Part shown: positions 1-10,368 of the stretch, in pieces
Numbering within the stretch: the first letter of the stretch is position 1
Layout: each line of letters starts with the position of its first letter
DNA from: Buchnera aphidicola (Stegophylla sp.)
GTDB taxonomy: Bacteria > Pseudomonadota > Gammaproteobacteria > Enterobacterales > Enterobacteriaceae
Assembly: GCF_005080785.1 (NCBI RefSeq)
Contig: NZ_CP032998.1
Span: 168,679-232,678 of the forward strand
Direction of reading: 5' to 3'
Length of the DNA: 64,000 nucleotides
Position numbers and translations under genes: made by a program
Notes under the pieces: generated by a model
What the model saw: only the letters and a program-made list of their open reading frames with translations
What the model was told of the DNA's origin: nothing
Databases searched by the model: none

Positions 1-599
1 GATCCTTCTTCAACAATTACTCCTTCAACAATTTCAGATCTAGCGCCGATAAAACAATTGTCTTCAATAATAGTAGGATTATTTTGTATGGGTTCTAGTA
101 CTCCTCCTATTCCTACTCCTCCAGAAAGATGAACGTTTTTTCCTATTCGGGCACAAGATCCCACAGTAGACCATGTGTCTATCATGGTTCCACTATCTAT
201 GTATGCTCCTATATTTATAAAAGAAGGCATAAGTATAGTGTTTTTACCAATAAATGCTCCTTTTCGAATTGTTGTTGGAGGTACAATACGGATATTATTT
301 TTTTTTAATTCTAAATCTGTAATATTTTCATATTTTAGGTTAATTTTATCGTAGAAGGTGTTTTTTGTTTCTTGATTAATTTGATTTTTTTGAATACAAA
401 AATATAATAATATTGCTTTTTTTAACCATTGATGTGTAATCCATTGTCCAGATATTTTTTCTGATACAGTTAATAATCCATGATCGATAAGATTAATTGT
501 TTGGTGTATAGCATTAAAATCTGAACAGGTAATATTTTTATAGTTGATTTGATCTTTAAGTTTAAAAATTTCATTGATAGTTTTTTTTAGTTTTTTCAT
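1..599 (-). CDS. dapD: Tetrahydrodipicolinate N-succinyltransferase, 3' part cut by window edge
   Basis: Reading leftwards from the ATG at 599-597, an open frame runs to the window edge and gives 199 residues of an expected ~274. The enzyme succinylates tetrahydrodipicolinate in the lysine/meso-diaminopimelate pathway. The left-handed beta-helix part is clear: the stretches [36 protein letters not shown] and [20 protein letters not shown] match the E. coli hexapeptide-repeat region almost word for word. The N-terminal helical domain (from [15 protein letters not shown]) is more diverged, as usual. The C-terminal ~75 residues lie outside the window. It sits just downstream of map on the same strand, with about 20 bases between them. 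Identification is secure; only the missing end is untested. Confidence 0.95.
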   Translation of the reverse strand, partial: MKKLKKTINEIFKLKDQINYKNITCSDFNAIHQTINLIDHGLLTVSEKISGQWITHQWLKKAILLYFCIQKNQINQETKNTFYDKINLKYENITDLELKKNNIRIVPPTTIRKGAFIGKNTILMPSFINIGAYIDSGTMIDTWSTVGSCARIGKNVHLSGGVGIGGVLEPIQNNPTIIEDNCFIGARSEIVEGVIVEEG

Positions 600-619
600 A
601 ATATTAACTCTTTTTTTTG

Positions 620-1414
620 TTAAATATTTTTATATATTCTATTTATTTTTTCTTTTTTTCTGAGTGTTAAAATTTCACATCCATCTTTTGTTACTAAAAT
701 AGTATGTTCATATTGTGCCGATAAACTGTTATCTTTTGTTTTTATTGTCCAACCATCTTGCATACAAAATACATGTTTTTCACCTAAATTAATTATTGGT
801 TCTATAGTGAATATCATACCTTCTTGTAAAATTATTTTTTTATAATTGTTTAAATAATGTAAAATGTATGGTTTTTCATGAAAATTTTTACCAATGCCAT
901 GTCCACAATATTCTTCTACAATAGAATATGGTGTTGTATTAATATATTTTTGTATTTCTTTTCCAATTAGATTTATTGGAATACCTGGTTTAATTATTTT
1001 AAATGTAGAATAAAGACTCTGTTGTGCTGCATAACATAGTTTTTTAGCTTCTTTTTTTTTACATGGGTGGATGATAAACATTTTAGAAGTGTCTGCATAA
1101 TATTTGTCTTTGATAATTGTGACATCAATATTAACAATATCACCTTTTTTTAGTTTTTCTTGATGATTAGGTATACCATGACATACAACGTTATTTACAG
1201 ATATACAAACAGATTTTGGAAATCCTTGATATCCTAAACATCCAGGTATAGCTTTTTGTTTATTTTTAATATAATCATGACAAATATTGTTTAATTCTAA
1301 GGTTGTGATATCAGGAACAAGGTATGGTTTAATCATATCGAGTACTTCAGATGCAAGATAACCAGATATTTTCATTTTTTCAATGTCGTTTTTATTTTTT
1401 ATAACAATGTTCAT
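620..1414 (-). CDS. map: Methionine aminopeptidase type I
   Basis: Removes the initiator methionine from nascent proteins in the cytoplasm. The protein has 264 residues, the same length as E. coli Map. The dinuclear metal ligands are visible: Asp97 and Asp108 (GDIVNID...YYADTS), the His in [12 protein letters not shown], the Glu in FTIEP and the Glu in QYEHTIL. The start is the ATG at 1414. Map is divergent from rpsB, with about 250 bases between the two starts that must hold both promoters; this arrangement is ancestral in enterobacteria. dapD follows on the same strand. No unusual residues were seen, and the call is secure. Confidence 0.97.
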   Translation of the reverse strand: MNIVIKNKNDIEKMKISGYLASEVLDMIKPYLVPDITTLELNNICHDYIKNKQKAIPGCLGYQGFPKSVCISVNNVVCHGIPNHQEKLKKGDIVNIDVTIIKDKYYADTSKMFIIHPCKKKEAKKLCYAAQQSLYSTFKIIKPGIPINLIGKEIQKYINTTPYSIVEEYCGHGIGKNFHEKPYILHYLNNYKKIILQEGMIFTIEPIINLGEKHVFCMQDGWTIKTKDNSLSAQYEHTILVTKDGCEILTLRKKEKINRIYKNI

Positions 1415-1664
1415 TTTTATTCATAGTCATATTTGTATATTTAAAAATTTGAATCTATCATATATTTTGAATATTAGTTTTGAATTTTTTTATTTTATAT
1501 ATTGAATATTTATCATATAATAATATTAAAAAATTTAATTTTTATTTTTGAAATAATATTAATATTTGATTTTAAGTTATTATATATTTAATTATGTGTA
1601 ATAATTAAAATTATAAAGAAGTGATATAGTTAATATTTTGTGCAATTATGTAGAGGTATGTATA

Positions 1665-2366
1665 ATGCAAATAGTTTCTATGAGAGATATGATAAAAGCA
1701 GGAGTGCATTTTGGACATCAAACACGTCATTGGAATCCAAAGATGAAACCATTTATTTTTGGGGTTCGTAATAAAGTACATATTATTAATTTAGAAAAAA
1801 CAGTACCTATGTTTTATAAAGCATTATTAGAGTTAAAAAAAATTCATTCATGTCAAGGAAAAATATTATTTGTTGGTACAAAAAAAATTGCTAGTAATGC
1901 TATTCAAAATGCTGCTGTGAGTTGTAAACAGTTTTATGTTAATCAACGTTGGTTAGGGGGTATGTTAACTAATTGGAAAACTGTTAGACAATCTATTAAG
2001 CGTTTAAAAGATTTAGAACAACAAATTCAAGAAGGCATTTTAGATAAATTAACCAAAAAAGAAGGTTTAGTAAAATCTCGAGAATTATTGAAGTTACAAA
2101 GTAGTTTAGGAGGTATTAAAGATATGGGGGGATTACCAGATGCTATTTTTGTTATAGATGCTGAATATGAACGAATTTCTATTAAAGAAGCAAATAATTT
2201 AGGTATTCCTGTATTTTCCGTAGTAGATACTAACTCTAGTCCTGAAGGAATTGATTTTATTATTCCTGGGAATGATGATGCTATTAGATCAGTGAATTTA
2301 TATTTGAATACTATTGTTACTTATATTGTTAATGACATGAGTGAGCATATTGTAGATCATAATTAA
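1665..2366 (+). CDS. rpsB: 30S ribosomal protein S2
   Basis: Structural protein of the 30S subunit. I chose the ATG at 1665 (protein begins [19 protein letters not shown], 233 residues) because it aligns with E. coli S2 (241 residues) and has a good ribosome-binding sequence, GAGGT, at about 1653-1657. A TTG nine codons upstream in the same frame would add unrelated residues. Diagnostic motifs are [39 protein letters not shown] and [14 protein letters not shown]. The C-terminal tail is shorter than in E. coli. tsf follows about 110 bases later, as in the ancestral rpsB-tsf operon. Confidence 0.98.
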   Translation: MQIVSMRDMIKAGVHFGHQTRHWNPKMKPFIFGVRNKVHIINLEKTVPMFYKALLELKKIHSCQGKILFVGTKKIASNAIQNAAVSCKQFYVNQRWLGGMLTNWKTVRQSIKRLKDLEQQIQEGILDKLTKKEGLVKSRELLKLQSSLGGIKDMGGLPDAIFVIDAEYERISIKEANNLGIPVFSVVDTNSSPEGIDFIIPGNDDAIRSVNLYLNTIVTYIVNDMSEHIVDHN

Positions 2367-2475
2367 TGTAATTATATTGTATATTTGGTATAATATAATT
2401 TAATGTATATTTATATAAATTATTCTTTGTAAATTTAATAATTGTTTTTATGTGATATGAATAAGGTATTTTATA

Positions 2476-3273
2476 ATGAATATTAATTGTAATCTTATTA
2501 AAAAATTAAGACTAAAAACAGGCAGTGGAATTATGGATTGTAAAAAAGCGTTATTGCATTCTTCAGGAAATTTAGAAAAAGCTATTGTTTATTTACGGAA
2601 AAATGGTATTTTGAAAGCAGAAAAAAAAAGTCTTAATGTTGCATTACATGGTGTTATATTGTCTAAAATTAAAAATAATTTTGGATATTTAATAGAAGTA
2701 AACTGTGAAACTGATTTTGTTGCACAACATGAGGAATTTATTTATTTCGCTAAAGAAGTACTAAAACAATTATGTATTCAAAATATAAAAGATATAAATC
2801 ATTTAAGACATGTTTGTAATAATAAAAGAATTGATTTAATTTCTAAATTTAATGAAAATATTATTATTCGTAGATATTATATTTTACAAGGTTGTTTTAT
2901 TACATCATATATTCATGGGTTTAGAATTGGTGTTTTATTGGATACTCAGTGTTCTCAGAATTCAACTTTAATGAAGCAAATTGCTATGCATATTGCTGCA
3001 AGTAAACCAGATTTTTTACATTCTGATGATATTCCTATTTCTGTCATAAAAAATGAAAGACAAATACAATTGGATATTGTGAAACAATCTGGAAAATCTG
3101 ACTTAATATCTAAAAAAATTGTTGATGGTAAAATGAAAAAATTTATTAATAATGTTGTTTTATATGAACAAAATTTTATTATTGATCCTAATAAAAAAAT
3201 GAAAGATTTTTTACTTGAAAATAATATAAAGATTTTAAAATTTATTAGATTTGAACTAGGAGAAATTATTTAA
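2476..3273 (+). CDS. tsf: Elongation factor Ts
   Basis: Nucleotide-exchange factor that recycles EF-Tu from the GDP to the GTP form. At 265 residues it is shorter than E. coli EF-Ts (283): it stops after FIRFELGEII and lacks the last ~20 residues. The N-terminal module (LRLKTGSGIMDCKKAL) and the TDFVA-containing core (NCETDFVAQH) that dislodges Mg2+ from EF-Tu are intact. It follows rpsB, probably as one transcript. In enterobacteria pyrH comes next, but here only 120 non-coding bases separate tsf from frr, so pyrH has been lost from this place. Confidence 0.97.
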   Translation: MNINCNLIKKLRLKTGSGIMDCKKALLHSSGNLEKAIVYLRKNGILKAEKKSLNVALHGVILSKIKNNFGYLIEVNCETDFVAQHEEFIYFAKEVLKQLCIQNIKDINHLRHVCNNKRIDLISKFNENIIIRRYYILQGCFITSYIHGFRIGVLLDTQCSQNSTLMKQIAMHIAASKPDFLHSDDIPISVIKNERQIQLDIVKQSGKSDLISKKIVDGKMKKFINNVVLYEQNFIIDPNKKMKDFLLENNIKILKFIRFELGEII

Positions 3274-3393
3274 AATATTGTGTATATAAGTGTTAGTATA
3301 AAAAAGAAATAATGTTATAACAGGTTATTATATATTACAATTTTGATTTTTAAATATAAATATGTTATTTAATTTGATAATAGGTTATATTAT

Positions 3394-3951
3394 ATGATGG
3401 ATAATTTTAAGAAAGATGTAGAAAATCAAATGTATAAATGTGTTAAAAATTTTAAAAAAAAAATTTGTGGATTGCATTTAGGTAAAGTATCACCATCTTT
3501 AATAGAAGGAATATGTATAGAATATTATGGATCTATAACACCAATAAAACAGTTAGCAAATATTACTGTTGAAAATTCGTGTACTTTAAAATTAAGTATT
3601 TTTGATCATACTCTTACTAAAATTGTTGAGAAAGCTATTATTCAATCAAATTTAGGATTAAATCCTATTGTACATGGTAATTATATTAGAATTGTTATGC
3701 CTTATGTAACAGAGGAAAAAAGAAAGAAAATATTTATATTTATTAAACAACAAGCTGAAAACAATCGAGTTGCTATTCGTAATATTCGTCGTTGTGCAAA
3801 TGAAACATTAAAGAAATATGTTCAGGATAAAATTATTGACAAAGATTTAGAACGTATTGTACATAATGAAATACAAAAGTTAACTAATTTTTATATTAAT
3901 AAAGTTAATATTATATTATCAAATAAAGAATTGGAAGTTATGAAAGTATGA
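3394..3951 (+). CDS. frr: Ribosome recycling factor
   Basis: Works with EF-G to split post-termination ribosomes. The length of 185 residues equals the E. coli protein. Matching blocks include SPSLIEGICIEYYGSITPIKQLA, split here as SPSLIEG and EYYG, plus IIQSNLGLNP, RVAIRNIRRCANE and a C-terminal three-helix-bundle return. The usually invariant GRAS/GRAT motif reads GKVSPSL here, a conservative Arg-to-Lys change. Two adjacent ATG codons (3394 and 3397) could each serve as start; neither has a strong Shine-Dalgarno sequence. It is the last intact gene before the decayed tract that reaches dnaE. Confidence 0.96.
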   Translation: MMDNFKKDVENQMYKCVKNFKKKICGLHLGKVSPSLIEGICIEYYGSITPIKQLANITVENSCTLKLSIFDHTLTKIVEKAIIQSNLGLNPIVHGNYIRIVMPYVTEEKRKKIFIFIKQQAENNRVAIRNIRRCANETLKKYVQDKIIDKDLERIVHNEIQKLTNFYINKVNIILSNKELEVMKV

Positions 3952-4431
3952 TTTAAAAAAATCATTTATTATTTACATGTTGAATAGATTTGTAGAATAA
4001 AATGTATTATATTTTATTCAGTTTATTAATAAGTAAAAATTTATTATATTTAACAAGCATTCTTTATATTATAAAATATTTTTATTAACATATTTCAATG
4101 AATGATTTTAAAATTTTATATATAATAGTTGTAAATATACATTTTATATGAGATTTTTGTAAGAATTTTTACAATACAATGAGTATTATTTTTTGCTTTT
4201 TGTGTAAGTGTATGTGGATTGTTTATTTTTAAAATAAATATAAGTAAAATAAAATTTTTAGAATCACAAAATTTTTTGTTTTCATATAAATGTTTTGATA
4301 TTCGTAGTATCAATCAATTTTTTGTACAAAGATAGATAATAAATATTATAAAATATTGTCATATGATATATATACAAAGAATAAATTAGTCAATATTGCG
4401 AATAATAGAGATAAGAAGTGGAAAAAAGTTT
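3952..4431. other. Decayed intergenic tract between frr and the bamA relic
   Basis: These 480 bases hold stop codons in all frames and no ORF that resembles a protein. In the enterobacterial order dxr and ispU (uppS), then cdsA and rseP, lie between frr and bamA. The space left is far too short for them and I could recognise no fragment of any. A 65-codon frame on the minus strand (4116-4313) has no family resemblance and looks accidental. Confidence 0.6.
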
Positions 4432-6554
4432 ATGATTCACGGATTATTATTTTTAGCAATTATACATTTTCAAAATATATGATTATATCTTAATTAAAAT
4501 TATTAGGATTCAAGTTAATAATTCAATAAATTTATGTTTTTTATGTCGATTGAGTAAAAGAATATTATTAATATATTATCATATGGAAAGATATAATATT
4601 AATATTCAGGTTCATGTAAATAGATTAGGTAATAAAGTTATTTTAAAAATTATATTTTTAGAAAGATTATTAAAAATTTTCAGTTATATTAATATTATTG
4701 GTAATCAAATATTACTTAAAAATAATTAATATCATTATTGAATATTAATGATCGTTACATTTTTTTTTAATATCACAAAATCAGGTGAATAGTTTTAATA
4801 TTATAAAAAAATAAAAATTTTTATTTTTAGAATAGAGATATTAGTTTTATTCAAAAAAAAAAAAAAAAAAAAAGAATATAATAAAATTATTTCATTATCG
4901 TAAAAATATTGGTATGTATGTTAATCATACTGATTTCAAGCATTTGATTATATCTTACATTGTAGTTTATTGAAATATTTTAAAAAATTTTAGTTTTTTA
5001 AAAGATCAGTTGTTTTCATTACATATTGGTTTAAAATTTAATTTAAATCAAATATTAGGTGTGAAGTTAAAAATAAAATATACTTTTAAATTTTGGTTAT
5101 GTTCAGTCAAAATTTTTTTTACATTTGAGATAAATCAATTAGATAATACTGTTAATTGATATTTTAATATTAATTCAGGAATTCAATTTTTTATTCGAAA
5201 ATCAGAATTAACAGCGCATAATCAAATAGCCAATTTATCGAATATTATTATGATGTTAAGAAATTATAAGGTTTATATTTTAATTTACAACGTATTCAGC
5301 AAGAAAAATATAAATTATCAAATATAGGATGTATTAAAAATGTTATAATTAAGATACATCAATCTAAGAAAAAAAATAATTTTATTGATATTTTTTATGT
5401 TTTAGAAGAGAAAAAATAAATTTTGTTTATTTTGGTATTTAATGTTTTAAATTAAGTGGTTTAAATATTCATTTAATATTAAAATATAATTATTGGATTA
5501 GTTTAAATACACAGACAAAATTATATTTTTATCATGATCATCGGTTCTTAAGTAGTATTATATTTTTTATCCTAAATTTTTCATAATCTTTTTAATGTAA
5601 TTAACCGTATATTTTATACAAATGTAAAAAATAATTTTTTATATTGTAAAGTATTATTTATGGTGATCAGGGAAAATTAATTATTTATTTTTATCAAATC
5701 AGAATATATGGATGGGAATAGAAGACATTAAAAATAATTTTATTAATATTGATTCTTGTTTATATTCTTATGATCATATTAAAATGAATGGAGAAGAATA
5801 TAAATAGTTTTATGTTTAATTATTATATTATTTTTGATGTTAGAGTGTTCATTTTTTGGTTATATAATAATATAGAGTAGTATAAATATTTTCTATAGTT
5901 TGGAAATAAATTATTTTTAATGTCTCAAATTTCTATTCCTGAAATATATTATAATTTAAATCAAGTAGTTGTTAATACTGAGTAATATTATCTTTTAGAT
6001 AATAATAAAAAATTTATATTATATACTAAATTTCATTTAGGTATTGAATATACTTTTAATTATGTAAGTATTCTATTTTATGATAATTTTTATTTGGGTG
6101 GATATGATAGTATTCGAGGTTTTCGTATAATAGTATTAACCCAAGAGGTTTTATGTAAATAATAATACAGATAAAAAGAATTTATATTTGATAAATTTGA
6201 AGTTTGGTTTATGTTGATCGGATACTTTTATTGGTGGTAATATTTGTTTTTAGTAATATGAATTTAGTTATTCCTAATATTTTGTAATGAAAAAGTATTC
6301 TAATTTGTTTTGTAGTTCTTTATTTTTAGATGTTGGAAATGTTTGAATACTAATTGGAAGAATAGTATCAAAAGATGTTTCATTTAAATATAAAAAATTA
6401 TAATAATCCGAATAATTTATGCTCTTTTATTGGTATATTTATCGAGTGTGTTTCTTTTATATGTTTATTAATATTTTCTTATGTTTATCCTATTTATTAT
6501 AGTACAGAATATGTATTAGAATTTTTTCAATTTCATATTAATAAGTCTTTGTAA
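4432..6554 (+). pseudogene. bamA: Outer membrane protein assembly factor BamA, degraded remnant
   Basis: Pieces of BamA (YaeT) appear in the correct order but in different frames, separated by stops. Near 4432 an ATG opens a short hydrophobic stretch like a signal peptide. Around 4590-4728 comes a run ending NIIGNQILLKNN, matching the POTRA2/3 junction (INIVGN in E. coli). Around 5155-5210 NINSGIQFFIRK matches VDAGNRFYVRK. Around 5275-5418 LQRIQQEKYKLSNIG and IDIFYVLEEKK match the end of POTRA5. At about 6077-6130 FYDNFYLGGYDSIRGF matches the conserved barrel motif with VRGF. LDVGNV follows at about 6330, and the end EFFQFHINKSL, with a stop at 6552-6554, matches the BamA C terminus. At least several frameshifts and many stops rule out a functional product. 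Normal BamA inserts beta-barrel proteins into the outer membrane. The gene lies directly before dnaE, its known place in Buchnera. Confidence 0.88.
4853..4873 (+). repeat. Run of 21 adenines
   Basis: An uninterrupted A tract of 21 bases inside the bamA relic. It is the longest homopolymer I noticed in the window and fits a sequence no longer under coding constraint. Confidence 0.85.
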
Positions 6555-6860
6555 TATATTGAGATGTATATTTCTACAACATGGTATGGTATTATATATA
6601 AATATATTCAAATATTTATTAAAATCATTTTTTTATATTATTTTGAATATTTTTATTTATTTAAATATAATACTTATTAATTGTATAATTTGTTATAGTA
6701 AATATTGTTTCTGATTATTTATGATATGTATTGTATATTTCATTATACTATATGCAATGTTTATTTATAATAAATTATTTAATTAATAAATATATGATGT
6801 TTGCAATAATATAGTTTTATGATGCTATAATAAATCATTAATTAATTTTGGAATAAAAAT
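6555..6860. other. AT-rich intergenic tract upstream of dnaE
   Basis: About 300 bases between the end of the bamA relic and the dnaE start. In E. coli skp, lpxD, fabZ, lpxA, lpxB and rnhB lie here; none is recognisable. It must contain the dnaE promoter unless dnaE is read from farther upstream, but in such AT-rich DNA no single -35/-10 pair stands out. Confidence 0.5.
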
Positions 6861-9800
6861 ATGGATCCAAAATTTATTCATTTATGTGTTCGAAGTGATT
6901 ATTCTATTACAAGTGGGTTATATACACCTCGTGAGTTAGTTAATAAAACATATAATTTAAATATGCCTGCTATAGGAATGGTGGATTATGGTAACTTTTA
7001 TGGTGCTATAAAATTTTATAAATCTTGTTATAGTATGGGTATTAAACCAATTTTCGGGGTAAAATTTAAACTACAATCTGATTTATTAAATAACCAATTG
7101 AGTAACATTAATATTTTAGCATATAATAATGTTGGTTATCATAATTTAATAATTTTAATTTCTAAAGCTCATCAGAAAAAGTTTCAATCTATTTATTCTA
7201 AAAATGATATTATTATATGTCAAAGTTGGTTAATACAATATAAAGAAGGTTTAATTATTCTGTCTGGGGGTTGTAAAGGTGATTTTGGAAAGTATTTAAT
7301 TCAAGGTAATTATAAAATAGTTAATAGTTTTATAGATTTTTATCGTAAATATTTTCCTCAAGCTTATTATTTAGAGGTTACAAGAACAAATCGTGAATAT
7401 GAAGAAGAATATATTTATCATGCTATTAAATTATCAATGTGTAAAAATATTCCTATTGTTGCTACAAACGATGTATGTTTTATAAATAAAAATGATTTTA
7501 GTATACATGATATTCGTGTTTCTATTTACCAAGGGATACCTGTTAATTCAGAAAAGTTTTTTTCTCATTATAGTCAAGAACAATTTATGAAAAGTGAACA
7601 GGAAATGTGTTCTTTGTTTTCGGATATACCTGAAGCATTAGAAAATAGTGTTATTATTGCTAAAAGATGTAATGTTATTATTAAAACTGGTAAATATTTT
7701 TTGCCGAATTTTCCTACAAAAAAAATGAATGTAAGAGATTTTTTAGTTTTAAAAAGCGTAGAGGGTTTAAAAAATAGGTTAGAAACATTGTATTCTAATC
7801 AAGAAATTGAAACATCTGTTTATAAAAAATATCACAATAGATTATTTTATGAGTTAGATATTATTAACAGAATGAAATTTCCTGAATATTTTTTAGTTGT
7901 TATGGAATTTGTACAATGGGCTAAAAGTCATAATATACCTGTTGGTCCAGGTAGAGGGTCAGGGGCAGGATCATTAGTAGCATATGTTTTAAAAATTACT
8001 GAGTTAGATCCTTTAGCTTTTGATTTATTATTTGAGCGTTTTTTAAATCCTGAAAGAATATCCATGCCGGATTTTGATATTGATTTTTGTATGGATAAAC
8101 GTGATTTAGTCATTGAACATGTATCTCAGTTTTATGGAAGACATCATGTTGCACAAATTATAACATTTGGGAAAATGTCAGCTAAAGCTGTAGTTCGAGA
8201 TGTTGGTAGAGCATTAGGATATCCATATGGGTTTATTAATAATATTTCTAAATTAATTCCATTAGATTTGGGAATGACATTAAAAAAATCTTTATCTAGT
8301 AAATTTGAGTTAATACATCTTTATAATAAAGATATTGAAGTAAAAAATATAATTGATATATCAGAAAAATTAGAAGGCGTGATTAAAAATATTGGTAAGC
8401 ATGCTGGAGGTATTGTTATTTCTCCTAAATCATTAATTCATTTTACTCCTATACAATATGATAGTCATAATATGTTTATTACTCAGTTTGATAAAGATGA
8501 TATTGATTATGTAGGACTGTTAAAATTTGATTTTTTAGGTTTAAGAACGTTGACTGTTATTCATGAAGCATTAAAAATGATTAATCGTTTTTTGGTTAAA
8601 AAAAAACAAGTTCATTTAAATAAAATATCTTTATATGATCAAAAAAGTTTTCAATTATTAAAACAAGCTCAAACTACTGCAGTATTTCAATTAGAATCAT
8701 ATGGTATGAAAGATTTAATTTTAAAGTTACAACCAGATTGTTTTGAAGATATTATTTCATTAATTGCTTTATTTCGACCTGGTCCTTTACAATCAGGTAT
8801 GGTGGATAATTTTATTAATCGAAAAAAAGGTAAGGAGGTGATTGCATATCCTGATATTCGGTGGCAACATAAATCTTTAAAACCTATTTTAAAATCAACA
8901 TATGGTATTATATTATATCAAGAACAAGTTATGCAGATTGCTCAAGTATTGTCTGGGTATACTTTATCTTATTCAGATATTTTATTGCGAGCGATGTCAA
9001 AAAAAAATATTCATGAAATGATGAAACAACGTGCTTATTTTCAAATATCTGCATATAAAAATGGTATACCGAAAAAATTATCAGAAAAAATATTTGATTT
9101 ACTTGAAAAATTTTCAGGTTATGGTTTTAATAAATCACATTCATCCGCGTATGCATTAATTTCATATCAAACACTTTGGATAAAATCAAATTATCCTGCT
9201 CAGTTTATGGCTGCTGTTATGAATTCAGATATTGATAATTCTGATAAAATTAGAATTTCTATTCGAGAATGTTTCAGAATGCGATTAAAGATTATTGCGC
9301 CTAATATTAATGATAGTAATTATTTTTTTACAGTTAATGCTAATAATGAAATAATTTATGGGTTAGGTGCAATTAGAGGTATTGGTCGATCTGTGTGTGA
9401 TGCTATTATTATTGCGAGAAAAAAATTGAAAAGTTTTTCTAGTTTATTTGATCTATGTATTTATATAGATAATAAAAAAATAAATAAACGTGTTTTGGAA
9501 AAATTAATTTTTTCTGGGGCTTTAGATGTTTTTAAATTATCAAGATTTAAATTAGTGAATTTAATTCCTCAAGTATTAAAATTGTCTAATCAATATGTAC
9601 ATTCACGAAATATTAATCAGCTTATATTATTTAAGCCTCTTTTATGTGATGTAGAAAAATTTAGAGATGTGAATGATATACAAGATTCTTTACAATTTAA
9701 ACATTGGTCGAATAAAATCCAATCTGAATTTGAAAAAGATGCATTGGGATTTTATTTTATTACTAATCCTATTAGTGAATATATTGATGAATTATTATAT

Positions 9801-10358
9801 TATACAAATGGATTAAAAATAAAAAATATTAGTTTAGATTATAAAAATAAAGTAGTAAAAATTTTTGGGATTATTTCTGAATTACGATCAAAATTTACGA
9901 AAAGAAGTAATAAAGTTGTTTTTTTAGATTTTATTGATGGTATTGATCAAATTGAAGTTATGGTTTTAAATAATGTATTTAGTAAATATCAAGATATTTT
10001 GAATAAAGGTAATATATTAATTATTACTGGTTTAATTATTTTTAATAATATTAATAAGGTCTTTAGATTAATTGCTTATTCTATTTTAGAATTAGATGAA
10101 GCAAGAAATAAATATGTTAAGAGGATTATTTTAATAGTTTCTACTGATTTATATAATCATAGAACATTAAATAAAATTGATTATATTCTTAAACCATTTA
10201 ATGTTGGCACAATACCATTAATTATGTATTATAAAAATGAGCATTTGAAAGTGTATTCTAAAATAGATAAAAGTTATAATATCATTATAAATGAAATTTT
10301 AATTAGTCAATTAAAACGGTTATTAGGTATGAAAAATGTGTATTTAAAATTTGATTAA
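6861..10358 (+). CDS. dnaE: DNA polymerase III alpha subunit
   Basis: Replicative C-family polymerase, 1165 residues (E. coli 1160). The order is an N-terminal PHP domain (residues ~5-280), palm/thumb/fingers, then beta-binding, OB and C-terminal regions. The three catalytic aspartates are Asp404 and Asp406 in MPDFDIDFC and Asp557 in LLKFDFLGLRT, matching E. coli 401, 403 and 555. The sequence GPGRGSGAGSLVAY and the FRPGPLQSGM block are intact. A strong clamp-binding pentapeptide QLILF lies at residues 920-924, where E. coli has QADMF. The PHP start reads RSDYS instead of HSDYS; the PHP site is not catalytic in enterobacterial alpha anyway. The gene ends ten bases from the end of convergent proS, so no room exists for a separate terminator. 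Confidence 0.98.
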   Translation: MDPKFIHLCVRSDYSITSGLYTPRELVNKTYNLNMPAIGMVDYGNFYGAIKFYKSCYSMGIKPIFGVKFKLQSDLLNNQLSNINILAYNNVGYHNLIILISKAHQKKFQSIYSKNDIIICQSWLIQYKEGLIILSGGCKGDFGKYLIQGNYKIVNSFIDFYRKYFPQAYYLEVTRTNREYEEEYIYHAIKLSMCKNIPIVATNDVCFINKNDFSIHDIRVSIYQGIPVNSEKFFSHYSQEQFMKSEQEMCSLFSDIPEALENSVIIAKRCNVIIKTGKYFLPNFPTKKMNVRDFLVLKSVEGLKNRLETLYSNQEIETSVYKKYHNRLFYELDIINRMKFPEYFLVVMEFVQWAKSHNIPVGPGRGSGAGSLVAYVLKITELDPLAFDLLFERFLNPERISMPDFDIDFCMDKRDLVIEHVSQFYGRHHVAQIITFGKMSAKAVVRDVGRALGYPYGFINNISKLIPLDLGMTLKKSLSSKFELIHLYNKDIEVKNIIDISEKLEGVIKNIGKHAGGIVISPKSLIHFTPIQYDSHNMFITQFDKDDIDYVGLLKFDFLGLRTLTVIHEALKMINRFLVKKKQVHLNKISLYDQKSFQLLKQAQTTAVFQLESYGMKDLILKLQPDCFEDIISLIALFRPGPLQSGMVDNFINRKKGKEVIAYPDIRWQHKSLKPILKSTYGIILYQEQVMQIAQVLSGYTLSYSDILLRAMSKKNIHEMMKQRAYFQISAYKNGIPKKLSEKIFDLLEKFSGYGFNKSHSSAYALISYQTLWIKSNYPAQFMAAVMNSDIDNSDKIRISIRECFRMRLKIIAPNINDSNYFFTVNANNEIIYGLGAIRGIGRSVCDAIIIARKKLKSFSSLFDLCIYIDNKKINKRVLEKLIFSGALDVFKLSRFKLVNLIPQVLKLSNQYVHSRNINQLILFKPLLCDVEKFRDVNDIQDSLQFKHWSNKIQSEFEKDALGFYFITNPISEYIDELLYYTNGLKIKNISLDYKNKVVKIFGIISELRSKFTKRSNKVVFLDFIDGIDQIEVMVLNNVFSKYQDILNKGNILIITGLIIFNNINKVFRLIAYSILELDEARNKYVKRIILIVSTDLYNHRTLNKIDYILKPFNVGTIPLIMYYKNEHLKVYSKIDKSYNIIINEILISQLKRLLGMKNVYLKFD

Positions 10359-10368
10359 ATCGTATTTT

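Noticed and set aside
4116..4313. 65-codon minus-strand ORF between frr and the bamA relic
   Set aside because: No family resemblance, no ribosome-binding site and located in a decayed tract; chance frame.
6336..6350. TGA at a Trp position in the BamA relic (LDVGNV then TGA)
   Set aside because: Considered as a sign of UGA-to-Trp recoding, but intact genes in the window use TGG for Trp and the relic has many other stops, so it is simply a nonsense mutation.
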